Source: a virus
IMG/VR virus record: IMGVR_UViG_3300044797_000034
Span: 1-64,000 of that record
Direction: 5' to 3' (one strand)
Length of the DNA: 64,000 nt
The position numbers and the translations under genes were made by a program. This document shows positions 37,237 to 46,490 of the stretch, in pieces (the stretch's first letter is position 1; each line of letters begins with the position of its first letter). Below the pieces are notes generated by a model, which did not search any database, was not told where the DNA came from, and was given only the letters and a program-made list of their open reading frames with translations.

Positions 37237-37631
37237 TGTCGCAGCAAAAATTGATAAACGTGTTTGCTCAATTTTATCCAGAAACTTCAAAGTATGGAAA
37301 GCTGTTGAAAACTGCTGTAGACTTCGGTGTAGTCGCCAAACACATCGTAACGCCTCCGGCTAACCTTCTTCAGGCAATGGGCGCTGGCCTTCGTGGTGCC
37401 GGTAATGCCGCTCATGCAGTTACATCTTCCATGCCAGATCACGGGCAACTAGCACGTATGCTGGCGTCTCTACCATCAGCCGTTGCTGGTGGCGCTAAGA
37501 GCTTCTATGATGCTGGTGGCGTTGGTGCTGGCGCACTGACAGGACTAGGTGCTTCAGCACTATACGGTGGCAAAAAACTATACGATGAATACGCATCACC
37601 TGCGGGGTACTACAAGCCGGGCGGATACTAA
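37236..37631 (+). CDS. small glycine/alanine-rich protein
   Basis: 131 residues. The N-terminus carries the virion motif (LLKTAVDF). Residues 45-110 are rich in Gly and Ala with small-residue spacing (GAGLRGAGNAAHA; GVGAGALTGLGASALYGG), as in glycine-zipper or membrane-active phage internal proteins, but no long hydrophobic helix is clear. The C-terminus is Tyr/Pro/Gly-rich. Its start overlaps the previous stop and its stop overlaps the next ATG (TAATG in both cases). Function unknown. Confidence 0.7.
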   Translation: MSQQKLINVFAQFYPETSKYGKLLKTAVDFGVVAKHIVTPPANLLQAMGAGLRGAGNAAHAVTSSMPDHGQLARMLASLPSAVAGGAKSFYDAGGVGAGALTGLGASALYGGKKLYDEYASPAGYYKPGGY

Positions 37632-39439
37632 TGGCATCTGTTGGTCACCTGCTGGTAAATGAGGTCTTGCCGGATAAGTACAAGATCACTGGACCAGTAA
37701 CAGCTAAGAGTTTACATGATTCAATGGTCAGCCTGGCCAAGGAAGACCCGCAGCTATACGCCCATGTTGTACACAAGCTAAAGCAGCGTGGTGATGAGAT
37801 AGCAACACTCGAAGGTATATCAGTAGGCCTTGATGACATTAGACCTGAGTATGCCGCCCGCGATGCAATTCTAAACCCTGTCATCAAAGCGTTCAACGCT
37901 ACGAAGAATCCAAAAGAGCAAGTGAAGCTTGTTGTAGATGCGCAGAAAAAATTACTTGATTACACAAAGCAACACAAAGGCTCCATGACCGAAATGGCGG
38001 CTACAGGGGCTCGTGGGAGCTTTCCTCAATTGATGAAGATGATAGGTACGCCACTGGCTTCACAATTACCTGGTAAAGACGTAACGCCATGGCTTGTTAC
38101 AAAAAGCTATTCAGAGGGTTTGAGTCCCGCTGATTACTGGGTGATGGCCCCTGAATCCCGTGCAAACAGCATTGCAACTACGGTATCTACTGCTGAGCCG
38201 GGTGAAATGGCGAAGGTGTTAGTTGCTAACATGACTAGTCAGGTAATCACACAGCATGATTGTGGTACGCACAATGGTGTACGTATGATGATAGATGACC
38301 CACACAGTATTGATCGCTATCTTGCTAGTGAACAACATGGGCAGGCACACAACACGTTGGTTACGCCTGAACTCATAAATATCCTAAAGGCTAAAAAAGC
38401 AGAATGGTTACTTGTGCGAAGTCCTATGACCTGCGTTGATCCTCACGGTGTTTGTCAGATGTGTTATGGATTAAATGAAAAGGGTCATTTACACGCAATA
38501 GGGATTAACGTAGGTACGCGCAGTGCTCAGGCAATGGCAGAACCACTTACACAGATGGCCCTCGGATCTAAGCACGCAATTCTTACTGTTAAAGAAAAAA
38601 CACTTACACCGACAGGTTTTAAAGGTGTACGTCAGATTTTGGAAATACCGAAGATCTTTCAAGGTGAAGCGGTACTAGCCCCTGCCGCTGACACAGTGTC
38701 TGAAATACGTAGTGCACCACAGGGCGGTAGTTACGTAAAACTGAAGCAACATAAAAAAGAACTCTACGTTAATCCAGCCTTAGATTTACACGTTAAGGTA
38801 GGTGATCATGTTGAAGCCGGTGATGCTATGACAAATGGCTTGCCACGACCAGATGAAATCACGCAACACAAAGGTATTGGCGCTGGCAGACAATATTTCG
38901 TAAACGCGCTGCATGACATGTACAATGGTTCGGGGGTAAACCTTGATAAGCGGCATTACGAACTTTTAGCTAAATCAGCTCTTAACCACGTACAGTTCGT
39001 AGATTCAGATCCTAACCATCCTGAATTTCTCAGAGGCGATGTTGTAGCATACAATACTTTTGCGGATGCTTATAGAAAGGATGCCGAAACTGTCTCTACT
39101 GACAAAGCTGAGGGCCACCGTCTTGCAGCAGACGTTCATCACCACACTGTAGGTACGTTGATTACCCCGTCTCTAGTAAAGGAACTGAAGTCCCACGGCG
39201 TAAAGGAAGTTTCAGTTTCTAGAGTCGCTCCCAATGTAACATTTGTACACAGATCCTTCGTGATGAATCCTTTACTAGATCACGATTGGTTAGGACGTCT
39301 AGCACATAGATTTTTACGAAACTCTATCCAACAGGCTGCACATACACGAGAAGAGAGCAATTTACACGGTACACACCCTGTGCCGGCTTATGCTTTTGGT
39401 GCGGAAATGCAAGAAGGTTTAGATGGCGGAACCTACTAA
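37631..39439 (+). CDS. RNA polymerase beta-prime C-terminal subunit
   Basis: 602 residues that continue beta-prime from where the 31449 gene stops. It opens with GHLLVNEVLPDKY (cellular GRVLFN-ILP), then ATLEGISVGLDDI. TGARGSFPQLMKMIG and SYSEGLSPADYW lie in the bridge-helix region. Four zinc ligands are kept: DCGTHNG and TCVDPHGVCQMCYG. The trigger loop reads AEPLTQMALGSKH, keeping the position of catalytic His936 of E. coli while the preceding Arg933 is Gly. A beta-prime C-terminal VRQILEI stretch follows. It would need to pair with the 1465-residue subunit. It overlaps the next gene by 17 nt. Confidence 0.92.
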   Translation: MASVGHLLVNEVLPDKYKITGPVTAKSLHDSMVSLAKEDPQLYAHVVHKLKQRGDEIATLEGISVGLDDIRPEYAARDAILNPVIKAFNATKNPKEQVKLVVDAQKKLLDYTKQHKGSMTEMAATGARGSFPQLMKMIGTPLASQLPGKDVTPWLVTKSYSEGLSPADYWVMAPESRANSIATTVSTAEPGEMAKVLVANMTSQVITQHDCGTHNGVRMMIDDPHSIDRYLASEQHGQAHNTLVTPELINILKAKKAEWLLVRSPMTCVDPHGVCQMCYGLNEKGHLHAIGINVGTRSAQAMAEPLTQMALGSKHAILTVKEKTLTPTGFKGVRQILEIPKIFQGEAVLAPAADTVSEIRSAPQGGSYVKLKQHKKELYVNPALDLHVKVGDHVEAGDAMTNGLPRPDEITQHKGIGAGRQYFVNALHDMYNGSGVNLDKRHYELLAKSALNHVQFVDSDPNHPEFLRGDVVAYNTFADAYRKDAETVSTDKAEGHRLAADVHHHTVGTLITPSLVKELKSHGVKEVSVSRVAPNVTFVHRSFVMNPLLDHDWLGRLAHRFLRNSIQQAAHTREESNLHGTHPVPAYAFGAEMQEGLDGGTY

Positions 39440-39962
39440 ATTCCTGGATAAAGTGGTATTCGCCGCTAAAGAAGCTGCTCATGAGAAGTACGCTGACATA
39501 CCTGATTTTTTAGGTCATGTGTTTAGCTCACACCAATTACCGCAAAATGCACCATTTCATCACCATGTAGGTGAGGGGCTACGACAAATGGCATTTGGCG
39601 ATCCTTTGACGGTACATAATGAATTTCGGCAAGGTGGGCTTGGACACGTTCTTAGTAAGACCTTGAGGCCACAGGGGCTACTTGACGCAGGTATGCGTTA
39701 CGGTTTGCCTGCGGCTCTTACAGCGAATATGTACCGTAAGTTGTCACCAGAACAACGATCTAACTCCGGCGGCGCTATATTAGGTAACGCGGCCGGTGGT
39801 TTACTAGGTGGACATGTCGGGGGTAGGTTTGGAATGTTAGGTCAGTCAGTGCTCGCGCCTCTAGGAGCCCGTGCTGGACAATGGTTAGGTAGTAAATTCG
39901 ACAAACCAGCGCCCCAACAGCAACAACCGCCCGTACACCAAGTTAACGTTCCACCAACTTAA
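39423..39962 (+). CDS. glycine-zipper hypothetical virion protein
   Basis: 179 residues. His-rich N-terminal half (HHHVGEGLRQ). Residues about 120-155 are Gly/Ala-rich with regular small residues (GGAILGNAAGGLLGGHVGG), as in glycine-zipper segments of proteins that oligomerise in or cross membranes. The C-terminus is Pro/Gln-rich. It begins within the end of the beta-prime gene. There is no catalytic motif. It may be an internal or ejected protein by analogy with similar compositions; unproven. Confidence 0.68.
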   Translation: MAEPTKFLDKVVFAAKEAAHEKYADIPDFLGHVFSSHQLPQNAPFHHHVGEGLRQMAFGDPLTVHNEFRQGGLGHVLSKTLRPQGLLDAGMRYGLPAALTANMYRKLSPEQRSNSGGAILGNAAGGLLGGHVGGRFGMLGQSVLAPLGARAGQWLGSKFDKPAPQQQQPPVHQVNVPPT

Positions 39963-39964
39963 TT

Positions 39965-39993
39965 TTGATTTTTCGTCGGTTTCACAATATACT
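39965..39993 (+). promoter_or_regulatory. sigma-70-like promoter upstream of 40020 gene
   Basis: TTGATT (39965-39970), a 17-bp spacer and TATACT (39988-39993) match the -35/-10 arrangement in 5 and 5 of 6 positions. It directly follows the previous stop and would start transcription about 20 nt before the well-placed GGAG of the next gene. Confidence 0.6.
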
Positions 39994-40019
39994 AGGTGAA
40001 GTACACTTTAGGAGTTTAC

Positions 40020-41579
40020 ATGTCGACCCCCCACTTGAATACAAAAGAAGCTGTCCGTGGAGTAAATGCTTACCTCGGAGCGAATTACGGAATTACTTGG
40101 GCAAATGAGAAAGTAGCGTCGGATGTCTGTGCTTTTGTAGCTTCTCAGCTGCAGGGTCCGACAACGCTACCGGAGACCGGGCTCAGCCCCGACTCGGCAG
40201 TGAAGATTGCGCAACTGATTGTAAATGCGCACGAATCACTGAAAGCGAAGGGTTATGCCGGGGAACCGGACTCACTTCGTAAGGTAGCGGCTGGTTGGTC
40301 AGTTGCGGATCTTGCGGTTGCCACTACGCGTTTTGATATGGCGGATATGGCGAAGCAGGCAGATGCGCTGATTACTACTGGTGGACAGCACACGAATCGT
40401 CCGGGTGAATCACCCGAGGCGCTCGCGAAGCTGGATCAGCACAATCGTCCGCAGGGTGAGTATCTAGTGGGCATGGGCAACACAGATATGCGAGCCCACG
40501 GTTCGGCTGTGATTGGTAAAGAGGAAGTGCATCCGAAGGCGCCGGAGAATACGTCGCCTACGCCGAATAGTCTGCTTGAGCAGTCAAAGGCTGCTTTTGA
40601 TATGCAGAGTATGATGCAAGGTGCAAAAAACATGGGAGGCCGTGCTATGCAGGGCATGCAGAATGCCGGCAATAACGCTATGTCAGGGTTACAAGGTGCT
40701 GGTAAAGCCATAGGGGGAGCGGCGCAAAGCGCCGGTCAAGCGGTGTCGAATGCACCAGCTGATTTAGCTAGTCTTTGGGCGAGTCTCTCGCCTGAGGCAA
40801 GGGGTGCTCTAGTGGGTGGTGGTGCTGGTGCTGCGTTAGGTGGTGCTGGCGGAGCGATGATGGATGATGAGAGTCCGCTACGCGGTGGTTTGATGGGCGC
40901 TGCTGGTGGAGGCCTTCTAGGTGCTGGCGCGGGCGCTATGTATCAGCACGGTATGCCAAGTGGTAAAGCGTGGCCAGGTTCGTCGGCTGCGGGACATGAC
41001 GCAGCGAACTCACGTAATATGGTAGGAATGTCGGATCCGGCGCTTGATACCGGATATGCGTCGCCCTACGCCCTTGCTCAGATGGGCAAAGGCGCGAGCG
41101 ACTCGATGGCTCTTGCGTTCAAGAGTGCCCAAGAAATTGGTCTCTCAAATGATCAAACGGTTGCTCTTCTTTCCAAGATGGCGGCTGGTGGATCACTGAC
41201 GGATAGCAAAACAAACACTCCCGAGGAAGCGGCTAAGCACGACTCAGTTGCTAAACTAGATCACAAAAATCGTTCCCCGGAAAAGTATCTTGAAGGTGTG
41301 GGAAAGACTGAACTGCCTAATGTAGGCCGCGTTGAACATGCGTCCAAGCGCCCGGATCAGCCGGGTACTAAGGAGAAGGAGCCGGACACGACTCCTTCAC
41401 GCGAAGTGAAGTCGGCGGCGGATGAGGCCTTTATGGCGATCTTCAAGAAGACAGCAGAGGAAGTTGGTCCGTATCTTCCGACAGCCCTATCTGCAGATGA
41501 TAAAGTTGCGCACGTACGTCGCATGATGGGTCTCAATGAATCAGAACGCGGCGAGTATCTAAAGGCGCTAGCTAAGTAA
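40020..41579 (+). CDS. abundant-type virion protein with internal duplication
   Basis: 519 residues from the ATG at 40020, chosen over a GTG at 39996 because GGAG lies 5 nt before it. The middle (about 205-310) is Gly/Ala-rich with a glycine-zipper core. Two related segments, AKLDQHNRPQGEYLVGMG (encoded from 40425) and AKLDHKNRSPEKYLEGVG (from 41250), flank it. It carries many hydrophobic-x-Lys-x-Ala motifs (KVASD, VKIAQL, LRKVAA, LSKMAA, FKKTAEE). It has its own promoter-like sequence and a terminator, and a codon choice resembling the capsid and tail tube genes, which suggests strong expression. Function unknown; an internal capsid protein is plausible. Confidence 0.78.
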   Translation: MSTPHLNTKEAVRGVNAYLGANYGITWANEKVASDVCAFVASQLQGPTTLPETGLSPDSAVKIAQLIVNAHESLKAKGYAGEPDSLRKVAAGWSVADLAVATTRFDMADMAKQADALITTGGQHTNRPGESPEALAKLDQHNRPQGEYLVGMGNTDMRAHGSAVIGKEEVHPKAPENTSPTPNSLLEQSKAAFDMQSMMQGAKNMGGRAMQGMQNAGNNAMSGLQGAGKAIGGAAQSAGQAVSNAPADLASLWASLSPEARGALVGGGAGAALGGAGGAMMDDESPLRGGLMGAAGGGLLGAGAGAMYQHGMPSGKAWPGSSAAGHDAANSRNMVGMSDPALDTGYASPYALAQMGKGASDSMALAFKSAQEIGLSNDQTVALLSKMAAGGSLTDSKTNTPEEAAKHDSVAKLDHKNRSPEKYLEGVGKTELPNVGRVEHASKRPDQPGTKEKEPDTTPSREVKSAADEAFMAIFKKTAEEVGPYLPTALSADDKVAHVRRMMGLNESERGEYLKALAK

Positions 41580-41600
41580 GTTTGTACGACAAGGAATGGT

Positions 41601-41636
41601 AAAAAGCCTGTGGTCTGGTGAGACCATGGGCTTTTT
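41601..41636 (+). terminator. intrinsic terminator
   Basis: AAAAAGCC and TGGTCT pair with AGACCA and GGCTTTTT across a GGTG loop, ending in a T-run. It lies 21 nt after the 40020 gene. The A-run before the stem could let it act on the other strand too. A TATACT at 41652-41657 just beyond may restart transcription. Confidence 0.85.
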
Positions 41637-41674
41637 ACTTTGGTGCGGTGCTATACTTGTAAATAGGGTACCAC

Positions 41675-44209
41675 ATGACAATGCAGGGCTTACCAGTTTC
41701 GAACTCTCCGCGAACACAAGGTTTTCAAGCTCAAAACCAGGATGCTCAGGTTGAGGAACTGTTCAATGATGGTTTCACGCAACGTGCTTACGATACATTT
41801 GGTAAGGCGTATCCTGATCTTGTAGCTGAGATTGTAACGCTGAAAATAATTGACTCAGATCCAGATGATGGTACGGCTTGTGGCGTATTCATACTAGACC
41901 ACGGACAGGAAATTTTCTATGTCCCTGTAGTCTTTGGTAATAATGAAATAAAACCGATTGATGTATTTTATTCAAAGCGTTTAGACCGATATCTTCCACT
42001 TTCAAGTGAGTGGCTAAACGAGGCTACTAAGGGTGCAATTTCTGAATTAGGTCATGCAGTACAGACGCCTAAGACACTGCAGACGGACGTGGACATCCGT
42101 AACTTGGTAGTGCCTCCCACGACAGGCCGTTACTCATACGCGTCTGCTAACGACGAAGATCCGGCTTTTATTCAAATGCTTGAGAAAGCGCCTGCCGCTG
42201 TAAAGCAAGGTACGGTTATTTTTTTCGCCAAGCACGCGGCTCTCTTTAAGAAGGCAGTAGAAGTATTCGGTAAGGAGAGTCTTAGCCGTGCACTGACGAT
42301 AAAGAAGGCATCAATTGAAGATACTTCTAGCGTAAAGGAAGAAAAGGCTAAACACGAAAATTACAAAAGTCCTCGCGAAGGAAATGTAATTACTGCTGAC
42401 AAGGCGACTAAGCCTGCTAAATTAAAAGAGATGTTCGGTGAGGAAGCCGGTGTAGCGTATTCAACTATACGCACACAAGGTTTTTACGCTAAGGATTACC
42501 GTAAAGAAACCAAAGCTGTAATATCTACGCCTGAACGAATGATTAATCTTGAGGAACCGTCTACCTCAGGTCTTTACCGTGTTTATATGGCGGATGGTTC
42601 CTCTGAGAAGGCACTTGTAATCAAGGACGTAGTTCGTCTAGGTGATGGCTACGGTAGTCATAAGTTTGAATTACGTAATCAAACAAATGATCATCCGCAT
42701 TCGGCGCCTGGTTACAAGGATGACGTATTTCCTCCGTCACGGGCAGCAGCACATAAGAAATTCTGGTTAGTGATATTTAAAGATGGCCGTTACTGTGAAA
42801 CAAAATCTTTGCAGGCTGAACCGGTTGTGTCTAGCCACGCGGCATGTGAGGCTTTTATGAAAGATTCAGAACCTAAGAGTGGCGATGAAGGCTTTTTTGT
42901 CTCTACTACTGGTCTTTCACTGCGAGCTACTGACGTAGGATATCTTCATGAGGTACGTAGCTCCAATGGACGTACATCTATGGTAATGCACGGTACTAAA
43001 GTAGTACGCAATGACGATGTGCGCGGTAAAACGATACTTTTTCCTGCGGATCAAGACGCTGTTTTTCTACCTGGAAATTACCGATTCATCAAAGTATCAA
43101 AGCGTTTAGATCCGGCTGATATCTGCATTGATCCTAAGGGGGTCTACGCACACGTGGAGGATAAGCTGAAGAAGGAGGGTGCGGTCAAACTTCAGGTTAC
43201 CTATAAGATGGACGGTTACTATGTTGGTCGTGGTGGACCGTCACTATCTAAGGCGGCAGCTCTTAAACAAGTAGCCGAAAAGTATGACCTCACATTAGGT
43301 CATTCTGAGCATATTCTCAAACTTGCCGAAGAAGATAAGGTCAAGAATGTATGGGCGCTTACCGCTAAAACCATCGCTAAATTGGCTGCTGATAGCGCCC
43401 CTCCCAAGAAGGACAAAGCTCCTGCCCAACCTGCCCAACAAGACCCTGCGGCTCAAGGTGGAATGGATCCTTCGATGGGCGGCGATCCAGCGGCTATGGG
43501 TATGGGAATGCCTGCTGGTCCTCCGCAGCCTAGCTCTATAGAACTAGCGGCGGCTGAAATGCTACAGCAACTACAATCGCAGCAAGATTCTCTTGCTCAG
43601 CAAATGCAATTACTTCAGCAAGTAGCTGCACGCGCTCAACAAATAGAAGCTTCAGGTGCGGGCGTAATGGCTGCTCCGTTAGCGGCGCAAATGATTGCCC
43701 CTCCGCCTCAGGCTGGTGCTCCTGCTCCTGCAGCTCCACCTGACCCTGCCGCACAACCACAGGATCCATCACAAGGGCAAATAGACCCTAATACGGGCAT
43801 GCCTATGCAACAGCAACAACCTATGGGACGTATGAATCCTGGATCGAAAGACTTAACGCCTGATAATATGGCGCAGTCTATAAATCCACAGTTCATGCAA
43901 GACGCCGCTGCCCTATCCGATGCTCAAGTATTTGATGCGGCTTCAGTAGCATCTCTCGCTCAAAACAGCGATACAATGGAGCTAGCTCAAGCCTATACCC
44001 CTAAAATTGAATCAGCCCTAGACTCCATTTGTCGTCTATTGACGCTCTTCAACATCAAAGAAGATGTCATCAAAGAACAGTTTGGCCAAGAATCCTACAG
44101 TATGACCGTTCAAAAACTACGCGATCTTGTTAAAGGAATGGGGGATACCCTTCTTAAGGTCGAACAAATGGGACAGCACCGGGCACCCGAGTATGCTGAT
44201 GCACGGTAA
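41675..44209 (+). CDS. large hypothetical virion protein with Pro/Gln/Ala linker
   Basis: 844 residues, unknown. Residues about 1-590 look folded (alpha/beta, no catalytic motif). About 590-730 is low-complexity Pro/Gln/Ala/Met, interrupted by a Gln-rich helix (QQLQSQQDSLAQQMQLLQQV), and the last 110 residues are helical. The virion motif occurs several times (LKLAEED, IAKLAAD, FAKHAA, FKKAVE). The size and position before other particle genes suggest a major structural or internal protein. The ATG follows a terminator and a TATACT by about 17 nt; AGGG is the only ribosome-site candidate. Confidence 0.78.
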   Translation: MTMQGLPVSNSPRTQGFQAQNQDAQVEELFNDGFTQRAYDTFGKAYPDLVAEIVTLKIIDSDPDDGTACGVFILDHGQEIFYVPVVFGNNEIKPIDVFYSKRLDRYLPLSSEWLNEATKGAISELGHAVQTPKTLQTDVDIRNLVVPPTTGRYSYASANDEDPAFIQMLEKAPAAVKQGTVIFFAKHAALFKKAVEVFGKESLSRALTIKKASIEDTSSVKEEKAKHENYKSPREGNVITADKATKPAKLKEMFGEEAGVAYSTIRTQGFYAKDYRKETKAVISTPERMINLEEPSTSGLYRVYMADGSSEKALVIKDVVRLGDGYGSHKFELRNQTNDHPHSAPGYKDDVFPPSRAAAHKKFWLVIFKDGRYCETKSLQAEPVVSSHAACEAFMKDSEPKSGDEGFFVSTTGLSLRATDVGYLHEVRSSNGRTSMVMHGTKVVRNDDVRGKTILFPADQDAVFLPGNYRFIKVSKRLDPADICIDPKGVYAHVEDKLKKEGAVKLQVTYKMDGYYVGRGGPSLSKAAALKQVAEKYDLTLGHSEHILKLAEEDKVKNVWALTAKTIAKLAADSAPPKKDKAPAQPAQQDPAAQGGMDPSMGGDPAAMGMGMPAGPPQPSSIELAAAEMLQQLQSQQDSLAQQMQLLQQVAARAQQIEASGAGVMAAPLAAQMIAPPPQAGAPAPAAPPDPAAQPQDPSQGQIDPNTGMPMQQQQPMGRMNPGSKDLTPDNMAQSINPQFMQDAAALSDAQVFDAASVASLAQNSDTMELAQAYTPKIESALDSICRLLTLFNIKEDVIKEQFGQESYSMTVQKLRDLVKGMGDTLLKVEQMGQHRAPEYADAR

Positions 44210-44212
44210 TAC

Positions 44213-44911
44213 ATGCTTAGAGAAGCGCTTGACCATAACGCTAATAGGATAAAATCACTAGTTGAATCTGGTGCGTCCTTTTCTAGCGAACAGCCGATAG
44301 AAACGTCCTTTTATCAACTACTCACGTCTGGTAAGTGTGATATAGAACAGGTGATTGACGCTTACGTATTGTACTTAGCTACTGAGGAACGGCATATTAT
44401 GGACGCTTTGATAATCGCTAAGGCTAGCGATATCAATATAGCAGAGGCGTTAAGTATGTCACAGCCAATGATATCGGCGTATAGATATCTTTTCTGTGAC
44501 CGAACAGTATTTAGACATGACCTAGAAATACGTCAGTATGTTCGTACTTTAAAGGTCTTGCCGCAACATAAGCTATTTTATGACGAAGCCTTTCTCAAGG
44601 GTTACAAATACTTCGCAGACAGATTTCGTATAGGTGAAAAGCCTACATTATCTCCCAAACAGGTAATCGAGCAAATAATGCTTGACGCTTCGGATAGGGC
44701 TATTGCTCATAGAGGAGAGGTTATAACGTCTGAGATTGCTAAGGAGGCCTTACGTTGGGCCAGCGCTGCGGTTTCGTCAGCGCAAGCACTAATACGTGTA
44801 GGCGCGGAGTCTAAAAACATCAGCGATGACTTACGACTTGCTTTACGGATAGAGGATCATACAACTACTGTAGAAGACCTAGGAATTGAACCTGGTCAAA
44901 TGGTACACTAA
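44213..44911 (+). CDS. hypothetical protein
   Basis: 232 residues, all-helical in appearance and without the virion Lys-x-Ala motif. No family recognised. It begins 3 nt after the previous stop. The C-terminal helix-rich part (about 140-205) is acidic. A head-tail or internal role is possible by position only. Confidence 0.7.
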   Translation: MLREALDHNANRIKSLVESGASFSSEQPIETSFYQLLTSGKCDIEQVIDAYVLYLATEERHIMDALIIAKASDINIAEALSMSQPMISAYRYLFCDRTVFRHDLEIRQYVRTLKVLPQHKLFYDEAFLKGYKYFADRFRIGEKPTLSPKQVIEQIMLDASDRAIAHRGEVITSEIAKEALRWASAAVSSAQALIRVGAESKNISDDLRLALRIEDHTTTVEDLGIEPGQMVH

Positions 44912-44945
44912 TAACAGCTTATACTTACCTAGCGAGGCACGGCTA

Positions 44946-45818
44946 ATGGCTCTGTGGGACAACAAAAAATACGACGAAGAGGCTACTAAAATAGCGAAAG
45001 CTTTTGTTGCCGGAGAAAAGCAGAAGGGTGCAAGCCTAACGGCATTGGTGGAGAAAACTGCCCGTGACAATGGCCTTAATCCTGAGCAAATACGTCGTCT
45101 TGTCCGCGTGTCAAATATACGCTCTTGGGAAGAAAAATTCGAAGGTATGAAGACAGCTGAAGCCCCTGACCGCAATGTTGAGTTCTCGTTGGGCGATGAG
45201 AACGCAGTTATTCGCACACTTCACGGCGAAGCGGCGGCTATGGTATCTATGGCCATTAAAACAGGTGAAGACGTGGCAATATGTGACTTTCCTGACTTGA
45301 CAGATGAAATGGCGGACGTTCGTCAGCCAGTACCGAAAGATTCGGGCACGTATAAGAAAGGTTCGATAGAACCGGTTGATGCTCCTCGCCATTATGACGT
45401 AGATGCATTGAAACTTGAGAAACTTGCTGAGGATATTGATGTAAAAATCGCTACGGCTCGTTTTGAGTGGAAGGATGCTATGCAGGGTCTTTTAGATGAA
45501 AGCCGTAAGATATCTTGGACACCTGAAACTGCAGCCGAGTTTGAAAAGTCAGCTATAGCTCTTCATGGCGTATCAATAGTTCCTGAGATAAACGCGCTTC
45601 GTAAGATGCGTGGTGAAACTACGCTTGCCTTGACTAATGAAAAGGCCGCTGCCCTACGTAATCGTATTTACGCACAAGCTACTATTGCAACTGAGCTCGT
45701 TAAGGCCGCTTCAGTGGCGCGACATGATCACGCGTTACTTGAAAGTGCTAAAGTAAAGGCTACTGCTAAACTGGCAGAGCTTATATCAAAGATGGGCCTG
45801 AAGAAAGCAGCTGGGTAA
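44946..45818 (+). CDS. helical hypothetical virion protein
   Basis: 290 residues from the ATG at 44946, preferred over an in-frame ATG at 44886 because GAGG lies 8 nt before it and the longer form would overlap the previous gene. It is mainly charged helices with repeated Lys-x-Ala motifs (VEKTARD, LEKLAED, FEKSAIA, LVKAASV). Residues around LAEDIDVKIATARFEW resemble FAEDIDSQIKTASLRY in the next gene, pointing to shared origin or a shared binding element. Function unknown. Confidence 0.7.
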   Translation: MALWDNKKYDEEATKIAKAFVAGEKQKGASLTALVEKTARDNGLNPEQIRRLVRVSNIRSWEEKFEGMKTAEAPDRNVEFSLGDENAVIRTLHGEAAAMVSMAIKTGEDVAICDFPDLTDEMADVRQPVPKDSGTYKKGSIEPVDAPRHYDVDALKLEKLAEDIDVKIATARFEWKDAMQGLLDESRKISWTPETAAEFEKSAIALHGVSIVPEINALRKMRGETTLALTNEKAAALRNRIYAQATIATELVKAASVARHDHALLESAKVKATAKLAELISKMGLKKAAG

Positions 45819-45819
45819 T

Positions 45820-46488
45820 ATGGGTATACTAAATGCTATCAAGGCGCATCCGGTTGCAACATTAGGTATAGCCGCCGCTGGTACGGCTGGTGTGCGTGGA
45901 GCTATGGACGCGGGTAAACAAAAGGATCAAGTACGAAATCAGATTGAGGCCATGAAGCATGACGTCAGTACACCCGTACGTAAATTCGCTGAGGACATTG
46001 ATTCACAGATCAAAACAGCTTCATTGCGATATGATGCGTTTGTAGAGAAGATGGCTGATGGTTTTGGTGATTATTCAAAACCGCATGCTAATTCTTTTGC
46101 ATCGGCGGCCTTGAGTGGATTTGGCGGAAAGGTAGTTTCTACGCTCGCTGACAAATTGTTTCAACGACCCATAAACAAGGTTTTTGATATCATAGACAAA
46201 AAGTTCTACATGGAGCCACAGCAGAAGAATGTATTTCAGCAAGTGACTCAGTCTGATCCGATTCTAGCGAAGGCTATGCACGACACCCCTGAGATCGTCA
46301 TGGATGCGTACAACTCTATCAAACGATTTGCACCAACCCTAACCGTTGATACCAATGCGCTAAGAAACTTTTTGCGTCAAGCAGTTGCTCTTGGTGGACA
46401 ACTAGACCCAATGTCAATTAAGCTCTTAGCTGAGACAGAAAAAGCTGTAAGACAGTCTCGTGGACAACTAGATAATAGGATGCAATAA
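45820..46488 (+). CDS. hypothetical virion protein
   Basis: 222 residues. The first 25 residues are Ala/Gly-rich and moderately hydrophobic (a possible membrane or core segment), followed by charged helices. It holds the AEDID-type segment shared with the preceding gene and an adjacent VEKMADGF motif. It starts right after the previous stop (TAATATG). No enzymatic motif. Likely part of the same particle sub-assembly as its neighbour. Confidence 0.68.
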   Translation: MGILNAIKAHPVATLGIAAAGTAGVRGAMDAGKQKDQVRNQIEAMKHDVSTPVRKFAEDIDSQIKTASLRYDAFVEKMADGFGDYSKPHANSFASAALSGFGGKVVSTLADKLFQRPINKVFDIIDKKFYMEPQQKNVFQQVTQSDPILAKAMHDTPEIVMDAYNSIKRFAPTLTVDTNALRNFLRQAVALGGQLDPMSIKLLAETEKAVRQSRGQLDNRMQ

Positions 46489-46490
46489 CA

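Noticed and set aside
35847-37630. Intron or intein splitting RNA polymerase beta-prime
   Set aside because: The insert consists of three ordinary genes with own starts and stops and stop-start overlaps; no group I/II core and no intein splice residues are seen at the junctions.
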